Notes: generated by a model not told the origin, from the sequence alone. DNA of 14,090 nt from Promethearchaeota archaeon (GCA_016839905.1 JAEOTJ010000004.1:1-14090), one strand, 5' to 3'; counted from the first letter of the stretch, positions 6,675 to 13,888 are shown. A program made the numbers and translations.

Positions 6675-9600
6675 ATGGAAAAAATAGGAGCAGTAATGGT
6701 TATAGGTGCTGGAATTGGTGGATCACAAACAGCATTAGATTTAGGAGATGCTGGTTATAAAGTATATTTAATTGAATCCACAAATAGTATTGGTGGGGTT
6801 ATGGCTCAACTTGATAAGACATTTCCCACAAACGATTGTGCAATGTGTATTGTTTCGCCTAAACTAGTTGAGACAGGGCGCCACCAGAATGTTGATTTAA
6901 GCATCAATTGTGAAATACTAGACGTTTCGGGAGAAGCGGGAAATTTCACAGTTAATGTGAAAAAGAATTCTCTATTTATTAATCCCGATATATGTACCGG
7001 ATGTGGAGTTTGTGGTCGAGAGTGCCCAGTTGAGGCGATAGACTTATTTAATGAGGGTCTTTCTAATTTTGCAGCCACCAATGTAAAATATCCTCAAGCT
7101 GTCCCCTTAGTATATGCGATTGATAGAAATTATTGTATTGGTTGCGGAATTTGTGCGGGTGTTTGTAAAGCTAAAGCTGTTCAATATGATAGAGAAGATG
7201 AAATTCAAGAAATTAAAGTAGGGAGTGTAGTTCTCGCACCTGGTTTTGATGAATTCATTCCCGAAGAAGCAAACCTCTACGGATATGGGAAATTTAAAAA
7301 TGTGGTTACAAGTATCGAATTTGAGCGTATCTTAAGCGCAAGTGGACCATATGCAGGGAGAGTATTACGCCCCTCAGATGGAGAAGTACCAGAAGAAGTT
7401 GCTTTTCTCCAATGTATCGGATCTCGTGATTTTACTGGACGTGGACAGAAATATTGTTCTTCAGTATGCTGCATGTATACATGTAAAGAAGCGGTAATTG
7501 CTCATGAACACATGCATCAAATTGAGCCTACTATTTTTAGCATGGACGTTCGGGCATATGGAAAGGATTTTGACAAGTATATAATAAGAGCTCAAGAAGA
7601 ATATCATGTTAAATATATTAGAAGTCGTATATCTTCAATTTCAGAAGATCCAGAAACAAAAAATTTAATAATTCGATATGAAACTGAAGATGGGAAAGTT
7701 CTTGAAGGCATTTATCACATGGTTGTGCTTGGTGTTGGATTAAATCCACCTAATGATTCAAAACATTTAGCTGATAAATTCGGAATTGAATTAAATGAAT
7801 ATAACTTTGCCAAGACAGATATGTGGAATCCAGTACAAACAACAAAACCTGGAATATTTGTCTGTGGAGCATATCAAGGACCTAAGGACATTCCAGAAAC
7901 AGTAACTCAAGCAAGTGCTGCAGCAGGTTGTGTTAATCAACTTTTATATAGTAAGCGTGGTACTTTAATTACTGAAAAAACACTACCACCTGAAATATTT
8001 GTATCAGGGCAACCACCTAGGATTGGTGTATTTATTTGTCATTGTGGAATTAATATTGGGGGTTTTGTTGATGTTCCTGAGGTAACTAGATATGCTAAAA
8101 CATTACCAAATGTCGTTTTAGCAGATCGTAATTTATATACCTGTTCAGCTGATACTCAAACGATAATAAAAGAGAAAATTGAAGAATATACTCTTAATAG
8201 AGTAATCGTTGCATCATGTACTCCTCGAACTCACGAGCCATTGTTTCAAGAAACCATAAGGGAAGCCGGTTTAAATAGGTACCTATTCCAAATGGCTAAT
8301 ATTAGAGACCAATGTTCTTGGGTTCATATGAATGAACCTGAAGCAGCTACACAAAAAGCTAAAGACTTAGTAAGGATGGCTGTAAATAAGGCTCGTGAGA
8401 TTGAACCCATTGATAGAATAAAACTAAGTGTAACACCAAAAACGATGGTAATTGGTGGTGGAATTAGTGGTATGGTGGCCGCACTTAATTTTGCTAGTCA
8501 AGGTTTTGAAACTTATTTAATTGAAAAAGAAGCAGAATTAGGTGGTTTTGCTCGTCATATTTATTTTACTCTTGAGGGTGGAGATGTTCAAGCATATTTG
8601 AAAGAATTAATTGATAAAGTTAATTCAAATGATAATATCCATGTATATACTCAAGCAGAAATAGAAACTATTGATGGATATGTAGGAAACTTCAAGAGTT
8701 CCGTAGTTCATGGTATCAATAAGGAAAAAACTGAATTTGATCATGGTGTAGTAATTGTTGCAACAGGAGCTAATGAATATAAGCCAAAAGAATTTCTATT
8801 TGGACAAAATGATAATGTAATCTTACAATCTGAATTAGAAAAACAAGTAGTAACGACAGATAGTCTTGCTGATAAAAAGTCTATTGTGATGATTCAGTGT
8901 GTAGGTTCAAGAAATGAAGAACATCCCTACTGTAGTAAGATGTGTTGTGCGGAAGCAATTAAAAATGCTCTTTTAATTAAAAAGAAATATCCTTCTTGTG
9001 AAGTTACAATTCTATATCGCGATATCAGAACTTATGGATTTAAAGAAAAATATTATAGAGATGCCCGTCTGGCGGGAGTAATATTTCTCAGATTTGATGA
9101 AAATAATCCACCTGAACTCGTTGCCAATGGCTCTGGATTAAGAGTTGAGGTAATTACTCCAAGAAAGGAGATTATATATATTAACGCTGATTTGGTCGCA
9201 TTAAGTGCCGGAATAGTGGCTTCACATCATGAAAATGAAGAACTCGGTAAGACTTTAAAAATTCCTTTAAATGATGATAGTTTCTTTTTAGAAGCTCATG
9301 TAAAACTTCGTCCAGTCGATTTTGCGACTGAGGGAGTATTTGTTGCGGGTCTTGCTCATTGTCCAAAAACAATTGAAGATTCTATCTCACAAGCCAATGC
9401 AGCTGTTTCAAGAGCATGCACTATTCTCTCTAAAGATGAGATTGAAGCTGAAGGAAAAGTTGCTATGATTGATATTTCAAGATGTGTAGGATGTGGAATG
9501 TGTGTAGATAATTGTGCATATAATGCGATTGAATTAATCGAAGATAGAAGATTTGGTTTGGTTGCTTCTATTAATCAAGCACTTTGTAAAGGCTGCGGAG

Positions 9601-9689
9601 CATGCTCAGGCAATTGTCGTTGCTCAGCAATAGATATCATGGGTTTCTCAGCAGAACAAATATATGCCATGATAACCGGGAGGTTGTAA
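6675..9689 (+). CDS. hdrA: Fused double HdrA (N-type plus C-type halves)
   Basis: This is a 1004-residue flavin/iron-sulfur protein. N-half: VIGAGIGG (9-16), DKTFPTNDCAMC (47-58), inserted ferredoxin C107-C110-C113-C117 and C154-C157-C160-C164 with regular spacing, Cys set C247, C261, C265-C266, and DVRAYGK with K297 kept. Linker: about 425-447. C-half: CHCG domain with C455, C457, C490, C515, C547; second VIGGGISG at 592-599; Cys set C742, C753, C757-C758; C-terminal ferredoxin C937-C940-C943-C947 and C971-C974-C977-C981. The C-half lacks the inserted ferredoxin and has Phe (F789) where the flavin lysine would align, with K790 next to it. The sequence predicts two FAD and many [4Fe-4S] clusters. 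GAGGT at 6663-6667 precedes the ATG by seven bases; mvhD starts three bases after the stop. Likely a flavin-based bifurcating core; activity is inferred. Confidence 0.93.
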   Translation: MEKIGAVMVIGAGIGGSQTALDLGDAGYKVYLIESTNSIGGVMAQLDKTFPTNDCAMCIVSPKLVETGRHQNVDLSINCEILDVSGEAGNFTVNVKKNSLFINPDICTGCGVCGRECPVEAIDLFNEGLSNFAATNVKYPQAVPLVYAIDRNYCIGCGICAGVCKAKAVQYDREDEIQEIKVGSVVLAPGFDEFIPEEANLYGYGKFKNVVTSIEFERILSASGPYAGRVLRPSDGEVPEEVAFLQCIGSRDFTGRGQKYCSSVCCMYTCKEAVIAHEHMHQIEPTIFSMDVRAYGKDFDKYIIRAQEEYHVKYIRSRISSISEDPETKNLIIRYETEDGKVLEGIYHMVVLGVGLNPPNDSKHLADKFGIELNEYNFAKTDMWNPVQTTKPGIFVCGAYQGPKDIPETVTQASAAAGCVNQLLYSKRGTLITEKTLPPEIFVSGQPPRIGVFICHCGINIGGFVDVPEVTRYAKTLPNVVLADRNLYTCSADTQTIIKEKIEEYTLNRVIVASCTPRTHEPLFQETIREAGLNRYLFQMANIRDQCSWVHMNEPEAATQKAKDLVRMAVNKAREIEPIDRIKLSVTPKTMVIGGGISGMVAALNFASQGFETYLIEKEAELGGFARHIYFTLEGGDVQAYLKELIDKVNSNDNIHVYTQAEIETIDGYVGNFKSSVVHGINKEKTEFDHGVVIVATGANEYKPKEFLFGQNDNVILQSELEKQVVTTDSLADKKSIVMIQCVGSRNEEHPYCSKMCCAEAIKNALLIKKKYPSCEVTILYRDIRTYGFKEKYYRDARLAGVIFLRFDENNPPELVANGSGLRVEVITPRKEIIYINADLVALSAGIVASHHENEELGKTLKIPLNDDSFFLEAHVKLRPVDFATEGVFVAGLAHCPKTIEDSISQANAAVSRACTILSKDEIEAEGKVAMIDISRCVGCGMCVDNCAYNAIELIEDRRFGLVASINQALCKGCGACSGNCRCSAIDIMGFSAEQIYAMITGRL

Positions 9690-9692
9690 AAA

Positions 9693-10139
9693 ATGACTGA
9701 AGTTAATTCTATAGAAAAATCAGAAGAATGGACCCCAAAAATAATTGCATTTTTATGTAATTGGTGTTCATATGCGGGCGCTGACTTAGCTGGAGTTAGT
9801 AGAATTCAATATCCTCCAAGCATTAGAGTTGTTAGAGTGCCTTGCTCGGGAAGAGTAAATCCATATTTTATTATTAAAAGTCTAATGGATGGATGGGATG
9901 GGGTTGTTATCTCAGGATGTCATCCAGGCGATTGTCATTATATTAGCGGAAATTTAGTTGCCAGGAGAAGATTTGCAATTTTAAAAGAACTTTTAGAATT
10001 CTTTGGTATAGACCCCGGAAGAGTAAATTTTATGTGGGCATCAGCGGCTGAAGGGGAACGATTTGCAGTATTGATTAGAAAAGCTACTGCAATAGTTAAA
10101 AAATTAGGACCTAACACAAAATTCAAGAAGGAGTGGTGA
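9693..10139 (+). CDS. mvhD: MvhD-type delta subunit (FlxD-like)
   Basis: This 148-residue protein of normal MvhD length carries the five expected cysteines, C22 and C25 (CNWCSYAGADLAGVSR), C51 (PCSGR), C76 and C81 (GCHPGDCHY), for a [2Fe-2S] cluster. It lies directly between the fused HdrA and the Flx-type iron-sulfur genes. That position suits a relay from the NAD(P)H module into HdrA, the job given to FlxD in Flx-Hdr systems. GGGAGGTT just before the start (about 9678-9685) is a good ribosome binding site. It is a clear paralogue of the gene at 5895 but lacks that gene's C-terminal extension and has a short N-terminal lead instead. Its TGA stop lies inside the ribosome binding site of the next gene. 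Confidence 0.94.
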   Translation: MTEVNSIEKSEEWTPKIIAFLCNWCSYAGADLAGVSRIQYPPSIRVVRVPCSGRVNPYFIIKSLMDGWDGVVISGCHPGDCHYISGNLVARRRFAILKELLEFFGIDPGRVNFMWASAAEGERFAVLIRKATAIVKKLGPNTKFKKEW

Positions 10140-10144
10140 GATTT

Positions 10145-11164
10145 ATGGGAATCGAGTCTGAAAACCAAGAAATTGAAAAAAAAATGAGAGAAATTGCAGG
10201 AACTCTACTCAGCGAGAAAAAAGTAGACTTAATTATAGGATATAAAAAAGGAACCTTACCATTAATTACACAACCCATTATAATAGATAAATCCGAAGAT
10301 GTTGATAAATTGGTTTGGAATAACTTTTGTCATGTTAATTTAGCTAAATATTTAGTTCCCAGAATCCCAAAATTCTGTGATCCTGAAAAAGGGAATTTAA
10401 AAGTCGGAATTATTGCGAAAGGTTGTGTGGGGAGAGCATTACTTCTCTTATCATCAGAAAATAAAATAGATCTAGATGATATTATGATAATTGGAATACC
10501 ATGTAATGGGGTTGTTAATAGACAAAGTATTACTAAAGATGTTGGTGAGAAGGATATGATTGAAGCCTTTGCTACCGATGATAAAATTATTGTAAAAGGA
10601 AAGGATTTTGAAAAATCCTATCCTTATGATGAATTTATGAATGAATTGTGCAAGGTATGTAAGGTTAAATCTCCTCCAGTAACATCTAAAATAAAGGATA
10701 AGTGTGTAGGCGCTTGTCAAGAATACGCTTCAATATCTGATGATTTTGTTGATGTTGCACAAGCAGAATCAAAAACCGCAGAAGAAAAATGGGAATATAT
10801 AAAAGATACTCTGAGTGTTTGTACTCGTTGCTATGCTTGTAGAGAAGCATGCCCAATGTGCTATTGCAATCTCTGCTTTGTAGATCAGAACAAACCCATA
10901 TGGTTTGGTAAGACTACTGACCTTTCTGATATAATGGTATTTCATTTGATTAGAGCAATGCATATGGCGGGGAGATGTGTAGGGTGTGGAGCATGCAGTT
11001 CCGTATGCCCGATGGGTATTGACTTGAATTTAATTAATAGAAAGCTTGAAAAGATCGTGAAAGAAAGATTCGATTATACTTCAGGCTTAGATCCGGAAGT
11101 ATTACCTCCTATGATGAGATTTAAGATGGAAGATGAAGAAGAATTTATGTTAGAGGAGGATTAA
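10145..11164 (+). CDS. Multi-cluster iron-sulfur subunit of the Flx type
   Basis: This is a 339-residue protein counted from the ATG at 10145. That start is chosen over a GTG at 10133 because GGTGA (10135-10139) lies five bases before the ATG and overlaps the stop of mvhD. The C-terminal half has two ferredoxin motifs, C226-C229-C232-C236 (CTRCYACREACP) and C278-C281-C284-C288 (CVGCGACSSVCP), with additional C239, C241 and C244 between them. The N-terminal half holds further scattered cysteines (C62, C78, C94, C120, C169, C172, C187, C191), resembling the domain seen beside FrhB/HydB-type subunits. Proteins of this pattern occur as FlxB or FlxC in Flx-Hdr clusters. It probably carries electrons between the reductase at the operon's end and MvhD. 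I cannot tell FlxB from FlxC, so no symbol is given. Confidence 0.85.
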   Translation: MGIESENQEIEKKMREIAGTLLSEKKVDLIIGYKKGTLPLITQPIIIDKSEDVDKLVWNNFCHVNLAKYLVPRIPKFCDPEKGNLKVGIIAKGCVGRALLLLSSENKIDLDDIMIIGIPCNGVVNRQSITKDVGEKDMIEAFATDDKIIVKGKDFEKSYPYDEFMNELCKVCKVKSPPVTSKIKDKCVGACQEYASISDDFVDVAQAESKTAEEKWEYIKDTLSVCTRCYACREACPMCYCNLCFVDQNKPIWFGKTTDLSDIMVFHLIRAMHMAGRCVGCGACSSVCPMGIDLNLINRKLEKIVKERFDYTSGLDPEVLPPMMRFKMEDEEEFMLEED

Positions 11165-11177
11165 GAGGTGACCAAGA

Positions 11178-12239
11178 ATGAGTAAAAAAATACTTATGAA
11201 AAGTGATGTGGCCAAGCTTATTAATGAAGTAAAGAATGAATATAAGATATTCGCACCAATCAAGGAAAAAGGGAATATTTTCTTTAAACAGATCTCAAGT
11301 GCAGAAGAGATCGAATTAGATTATCTTAATTCTAAAGTACCTCCAAAAGAGATACTTTTTCCAAAAATGGAGACTCTTTTTGAATATGAATATGAGGGAA
11401 AAGATGTCAAAATATCCGAGAGAACTGATTTAGATGATAAAATTCTAATTTTTGGGGTTCGACCATGTGATGCTTTTAGTTTTAAATTATTAGATGACTT
11501 CTTTGCTTTTGGTAATAAAAAAGACGAAATTTTCATTAAGAAAAAAGAAAATTCTACAGTTATAAGTATAGGGTGCAATAATCCTAGGCATACTTGTTTT
11601 TGTACATCTGTAGGTGGTAATCCATTTTCTAAAGACGAGACTGATGTATTTTTAGCTGATTTAGGTGATAAATATTTAGTGGAACCTGTAAGTGAAAAAG
11701 GAAATGCTTTCATTCAAAAATTAACTTGGTTGACTGATGCTCAAGATTCTGATTCAAAAAAGGCAGAAGAATTAGCAAAAGAAGCAGAAGCTTCAATAAC
11801 CACTAAATTCAATTTTGATATTGTTACAAAAATTCTAAACGAGAATTTTGACCATCCTGTCTGGCAGGAAATTGCAGAATCATGTATTGGTTGCAGTTCA
11901 TGCACGTTTTTATGTCCCACATGTACTTGTTTTGATGTCATTGATGAGCATGATCAATATCATGACAAGGGACGTCGGATAAGAATCTGGGACACGTGCC
12001 AATCTTGTCTTTATACACTTGAAACGAGCGGGCATAATCCCAGACCGGTCAAGTTACAGAGATGTAGGAACAGAATAATGCATAAATTTAGCTATTATCC
12101 TACAAACTATGAGTGTTTAGGGTGCGTAGGATGTGGAAGATGCATTCAAGCATGTCCCGTTAATAATGAACTAAGAGTTATAATAGATAAAGTAATGGAA
12201 ATTGAAAAACAACAGGAGAGTGAAAAAATAAATGCCTAA
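11178..12239 (+). CDS. HydB/AsrA-like dicluster iron-sulfur subunit (Flx type)
   Basis: This 353-residue protein is related to the sulfhydrogenase beta subunit (HydB) and the anaerobic sulfite reductase A subunit. The N-terminal domain shows the family motif FGVRPCDAFS (92-101) and HTCFCTSVGGNPF (138-150), with C97, C133, C140 and C142. The C-terminal part has C236-C239-C242-C246 plus C249 and C251 (CIGCSSCTFLCPTCTC), a pair C274/C277 in WDTCQSCLY, C296, and a last ferredoxin motif C316-C319-C322-C326, with an extra C313. In HydBG and AsrAB this subunit pairs with a FAD/NAD(P) reductase, here the next gene, which overlaps it by eight bases. The pair is expected to move electrons from NAD(P)H into the iron-sulfur chain. 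GAGGTGA at 11165-11171 precedes the ATG by six bases. It fits FlxB or FlxC; the family is sure, the letter is not. Confidence 0.88.
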   Translation: MSKKILMKSDVAKLINEVKNEYKIFAPIKEKGNIFFKQISSAEEIELDYLNSKVPPKEILFPKMETLFEYEYEGKDVKISERTDLDDKILIFGVRPCDAFSFKLLDDFFAFGNKKDEIFIKKKENSTVISIGCNNPRHTCFCTSVGGNPFSKDETDVFLADLGDKYLVEPVSEKGNAFIQKLTWLTDAQDSDSKKAEELAKEAEASITTKFNFDIVTKILNENFDHPVWQEIAESCIGCSSCTFLCPTCTCFDVIDEHDQYHDKGRRIRIWDTCQSCLYTLETSGHNPRPVKLQRCRNRIMHKFSYYPTNYECLGCVGCGRCIQACPVNNELRVIIDKVMEIEKQQESEKINA

Positions 12240-13065
12240 TTTATATACTCCCATACTAACGAAAATAGTAGATATTGTTCCCGAGAATGGATTAAATGAC
12301 ATTAAAACCATTGAATTAAAATTTGTAAATGATAATGAAATTGTACAATATATCCCAGGGCAATTTGCTGAGATTAGCCTTATAGGAAAAGGTGAATGTC
12401 CTATTGGAATCGCCTCTTCTCCAACTGAAGGAGACAATATTAAATTCACAATAAAGAAAATGGGAACTGTAACTTCTGGATTTCATGCACTTGAAGTAGG
12501 AGATACTGTTGGTATTCGAGGACCATGTGGAAACAGCTGGCCTCTTGAAGATATGAAAGGAAAAAATATCGTAGTAATCGGAGGAGGGTTCGCATTTTCT
12601 ACATTACGATCTTTATTACTTTGGGTATTGGACGATAAATATAGGAAAGATTATGGCGATGTTACAGTGATATATGGAAATAGAAATACAAGTGAAGTAC
12701 TTTATAGACCTTTATTAGAAGAATGGGAAAAAAGGGATGATATAAAAATGGTCTTGACCATTGATCGTGAAGAGGAAGAGTGGACTCGGGAGGTTGGTTT
12801 TGTTGCGGCCATAGTAAAAAAAGTGGCACCCTCTCCAGAAAATGCTGTAGCTGTCATATGTGGACCTCCTATAATGATCCGCACGGCGGTAGCAGAACTC
12901 GTAGAACTTGACTGGAAGGACGAGCAAATTCTTAATTCATTAGAAATGAGGATGAAATGCGGAGTTGGAAAATGCGGTAGATGTAATATAGGTAATAAAT
13001 ATGTGTGTGTGGATGGACCAGTATTTTCACTCGCTGAACTTAAAGAAATGCCTAATGAATATTAA
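12232..13065 (+). CDS. flxA: FAD/NAD(P)-binding reductase subunit (FlxA/HydG/AsrB/PyrK type)
   Basis: This 277-residue ferredoxin-reductase-fold protein has three parts. The FAD-binding barrel includes IPGQFAEI (41-48), CPIGIASSP (56-64) and GIRGPCGNSWP (94-104). The NAD(P)-binding domain has VIGGGFAFSTLRSLL (115-129) and CGPPIMI (210-216). The C-terminal [2Fe-2S] cluster of the PyrK type has C243, C248, C251 and C259. It should exchange electrons between NADH or NADPH and the adjacent iron-sulfur subunits; the sequence does not settle which nucleotide. The ATG lies eight bases inside the previous gene, with GGAG at 12215-12218 upstream, a layout that suggests translational coupling. It is the last gene of the operon and the only visible electron entry subunit, which is the main reason for calling the system Flx-Hdr. 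An anaerobic sulfite reductase B subunit is less likely, because no siroheme subunit follows. Confidence 0.9.
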   Translation: MPNLYTPILTKIVDIVPENGLNDIKTIELKFVNDNEIVQYIPGQFAEISLIGKGECPIGIASSPTEGDNIKFTIKKMGTVTSGFHALEVGDTVGIRGPCGNSWPLEDMKGKNIVVIGGGFAFSTLRSLLLWVLDDKYRKDYGDVTVIYGNRNTSEVLYRPLLEEWEKRDDIKMVLTIDREEEEWTREVGFVAAIVKKVAPSPENAVAVICGPPIMIRTAVAELVELDWKDEQILNSLEMRMKCGVGKCGRCNIGNKYVCVDGPVFSLAELKEMPNEY

Positions 13066-13076
13066 ATCAAAATAAG

Positions 13077-13088
13077 TATTTTTCTTTC
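13077..13088 (+). terminator. Candidate T-rich terminator of the operon
   Basis: A T-run (TTTTT at 13079-13083, then CTTT) starts 14 bases after the flxA stop. Archaeal RNA polymerase often ends transcription at such T-rich tracts without a hairpin. No other strong signal is visible before the opposing remnants begin at 13119. Confidence 0.35.
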
Positions 13089-13101
13089 CATCTTAATTAT
13101 C

Positions 13102-13117
13102 TTTAAATTAATTTAAA
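13102..13117. other. Perfect 16-bp A/T palindrome between convergent ends
   Basis: TTTAAATTAATTTAAA equals its own reverse complement. It lies between the 3' end of the operon and the 3' end of the opposing MvhD remnant, where a two-way terminator would sit. In AT-rich DNA chance palindromes of this kind are not rare. Confidence 0.3.
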
Positions 13118-13118
13118 A

Positions 13119-13307
13119 TTAACTCTTCTTGAAAGGGCCTAATTCTTTTATTTGATTTGTAAATTCAGTTATAACCTCGGTAAATCTTTTTCCCCTGGAG
13201 ACGCTAACACACTCCAACCTGACTCGTCTTTCATCTATGCCTAATTGTTTAATTATTATTTCATATAGTCTAGTACCATCTTCATCTATTTTTATGCCAA
13301 TTATATT
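13119..13307 (-). pseudogene. Remnant of an MvhD C-terminal tail, antisense to the operon
   Basis: Minus-strand reading from 13307 to the TAA at 13119-13121 gives a tail that includes GIDERRVRLECVSVSRG and ends in KELGPFKKS. Aligned without gaps to residues 100-130 of the MvhD at 5895, its last 31 residues before the ending match at 18 positions, including VS.S.G.RF, EVIT.F and LGP. The cysteine-bearing front part of MvhD (CNWC, CSGR, GCH...DCHY) is absent, and a TGA at 13310-13308 interrupts the frame. It is therefore a broken, non-functional copy. It was once a third MvhD gene, pointing opposite to the operon, and is not obviously a recent copy of either intact gene. The MvhD match is strong; the loss of function is clear from the missing cluster ligands. 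Confidence 0.75.
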
Positions 13308-13463
13308 TCAATTCTGCTGGTGCTCGACAGGATTATATTTAGATGCTCCAGGCGGATTTATAACAAGAAGTCGTATAATTGAAAATGGGACTTTGAGTAT
13401 TAATGAATGGTAAGCTTTTAGCCCATTCTCGAAATAAACTGCTTCAAGCCCAAAGGGCTTCAT
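13308..13463 (-). pseudogene. Small frame with ISAzo13-type transposase active-site remnant
   Basis: A 51-codon minus-strand frame starts at ATG 13463-13461 and ends at TGA 13310-13308. Its end reads INPPGASKYNPVEH (13320-13361). This matches the PPG(T/A)SK(W/Y)N..EH motif around the catalytic Glu of ISAzo13-family DDE transposases. The preceding 30 or so residues (MKPFGLEAVYFENG onward) are not clearly recognisable. The rest of a transposase of about 400 residues is absent, so this is at best a scrap left by a decayed insertion element. It runs in the same frame into the MvhD tail after one stop. Its ATG overlaps the Lrp stop codon as ATGA, which looks like coupling but may be chance. The motif match is good; whether the small frame is ever translated is unknown. 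Confidence 0.5.
13446..13460. other. Short hairpin at the 3' end of the Lrp gene
   Basis: AAGCCC-AAA-GGGCTT is a perfect 6-bp stem with a 3-base loop. It begins exactly at the Lrp stop codon on the minus strand. It is GC-rich against an AT-rich background, so it stands out. On the minus strand it is not followed closely by a clean T-run, so a terminator role is only possible. Confidence 0.35.
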
Positions 13464-13888
13464 TTTATTATGTCCGTGATAAAGCATGTCTCTATTATTT
13501 TTATACCCTTTATTTGAGCGACTTTCTCCTCAATAAAGGGGTTAAATTGCTCAATTGAAGGGATTTTTACCTTAATAAAAAGCCCACAATCTCCACTTAA
13601 CCGCCATATATCTGTTATCTCATCAAGCCCAACCAATTCTCTTAAAATCTGCTTGATTTCTTTAAAATCCGGTTCTATTTTTATGGTAACAAAGGTTTTT
13701 GGATTAGTATTTATGTTATATTCTATTGTATACTTTTTAATAATCCCGTCTTCCTTGAGTTTGTTTACCCTCCTCCTGACTGTAGCCTCTGTTTTTCCAA
13801 TTTGCTGTGAAATCTCATTGAACGACTTTCTACTATCCTCTTTAAGCAAATCAAGTATTTTCAAATCAATTACGTCTATTTTTATCAA
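13460..13888 (-). CDS. Lrp/AsnC-family transcription regulator
   Basis: This 142-residue protein of standard Lrp/AsnC size has a winged helix-turn-helix in residues 6-55: LKILDLLKEDSRKSFNEIS leads to the recognition helix TEATVRRRVNKLKEDG. The C-terminal RAM ligand-binding and dimerisation domain covers about 65-140, with the GD turn at SGDCGLF (98-104). Such proteins act as dimers or octamers that sense amino acids or other small molecules and often repress their own gene. The start is TTG at 13888; the next in-frame upstream codons hit a stop at 13900-13898, so no longer version exists. No good ribosome binding site is seen, which suggests a leaderless message. It points toward the Hdr operon's end, with decayed genes in between. 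Control of the operon is possible but not shown. Confidence 0.92.
   Translation of the reverse strand: MIKIDVIDLKILDLLKEDSRKSFNEISQQIGKTEATVRRRVNKLKEDGIIKKYTIEYNINTNPKTFVTIKIEPDFKEIKQILRELVGLDEITDIWRLSGDCGLFIKVKIPSIEQFNPFIEEKVAQIKGIKIIETCFITDIIK

Larger units (their letters stand above)
6675..10139 (+). repeat. Second copy of the HdrA-HdrA-MvhD block, HdrA halves fused
   Basis: This stretch repeats the module order of 2887-6290, but the two HdrA halves form one 1004-residue protein and the MvhD has no extension. The join between halves falls at about residues 425-447 (around 7950-8015), where the split copy has a stop codon, six bases and a new start. Because canonical HdrA is a single shorter chain, the pairwise half arrangement must predate the block duplication, or fusion and fission happened afterwards. 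The sequence alone does not order these events. Confidence 0.8.

Noticed and set aside
10133..10144. GTG at 10133 as the start of the Flx-type iron-sulfur gene.
   Set aside because: The ATG at 10145 has GGTGA at ideal spacing, while the GTG would need an overlap with mvhD and adds only four unsupported residues.
11321..11713. A 130-codon minus-strand reading frame inside the HydB/AsrA-like gene.
   Set aside because: It overlaps conserved motifs of a certain plus-strand gene and has no support of its own. The other minus-strand frames inside the operon were dropped for the same reason.
12232..13065. Reading the last three operon genes as an anaerobic sulfite reductase or a sulfhydrogenase.
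   Set aside because: No siroheme subunit (AsrC) and no NiFe hydrogenase subunits are present, and the direct linkage to two MvhD and HdrABC genes fits Flx-Hdr better.
13308..13310. The in-frame TGA between the transposase motif and the MvhD tail as a selenocysteine codon, since some archaeal MvhD (VhuD) and HdrA proteins contain selenocysteine.
   Set aside because: The residues around it do not match the GCHxGDCHY region where selenocysteine would replace a cysteine, the front half of MvhD is missing, and I see no obvious SECIS-like hairpin after the stop. Decay explains it better.
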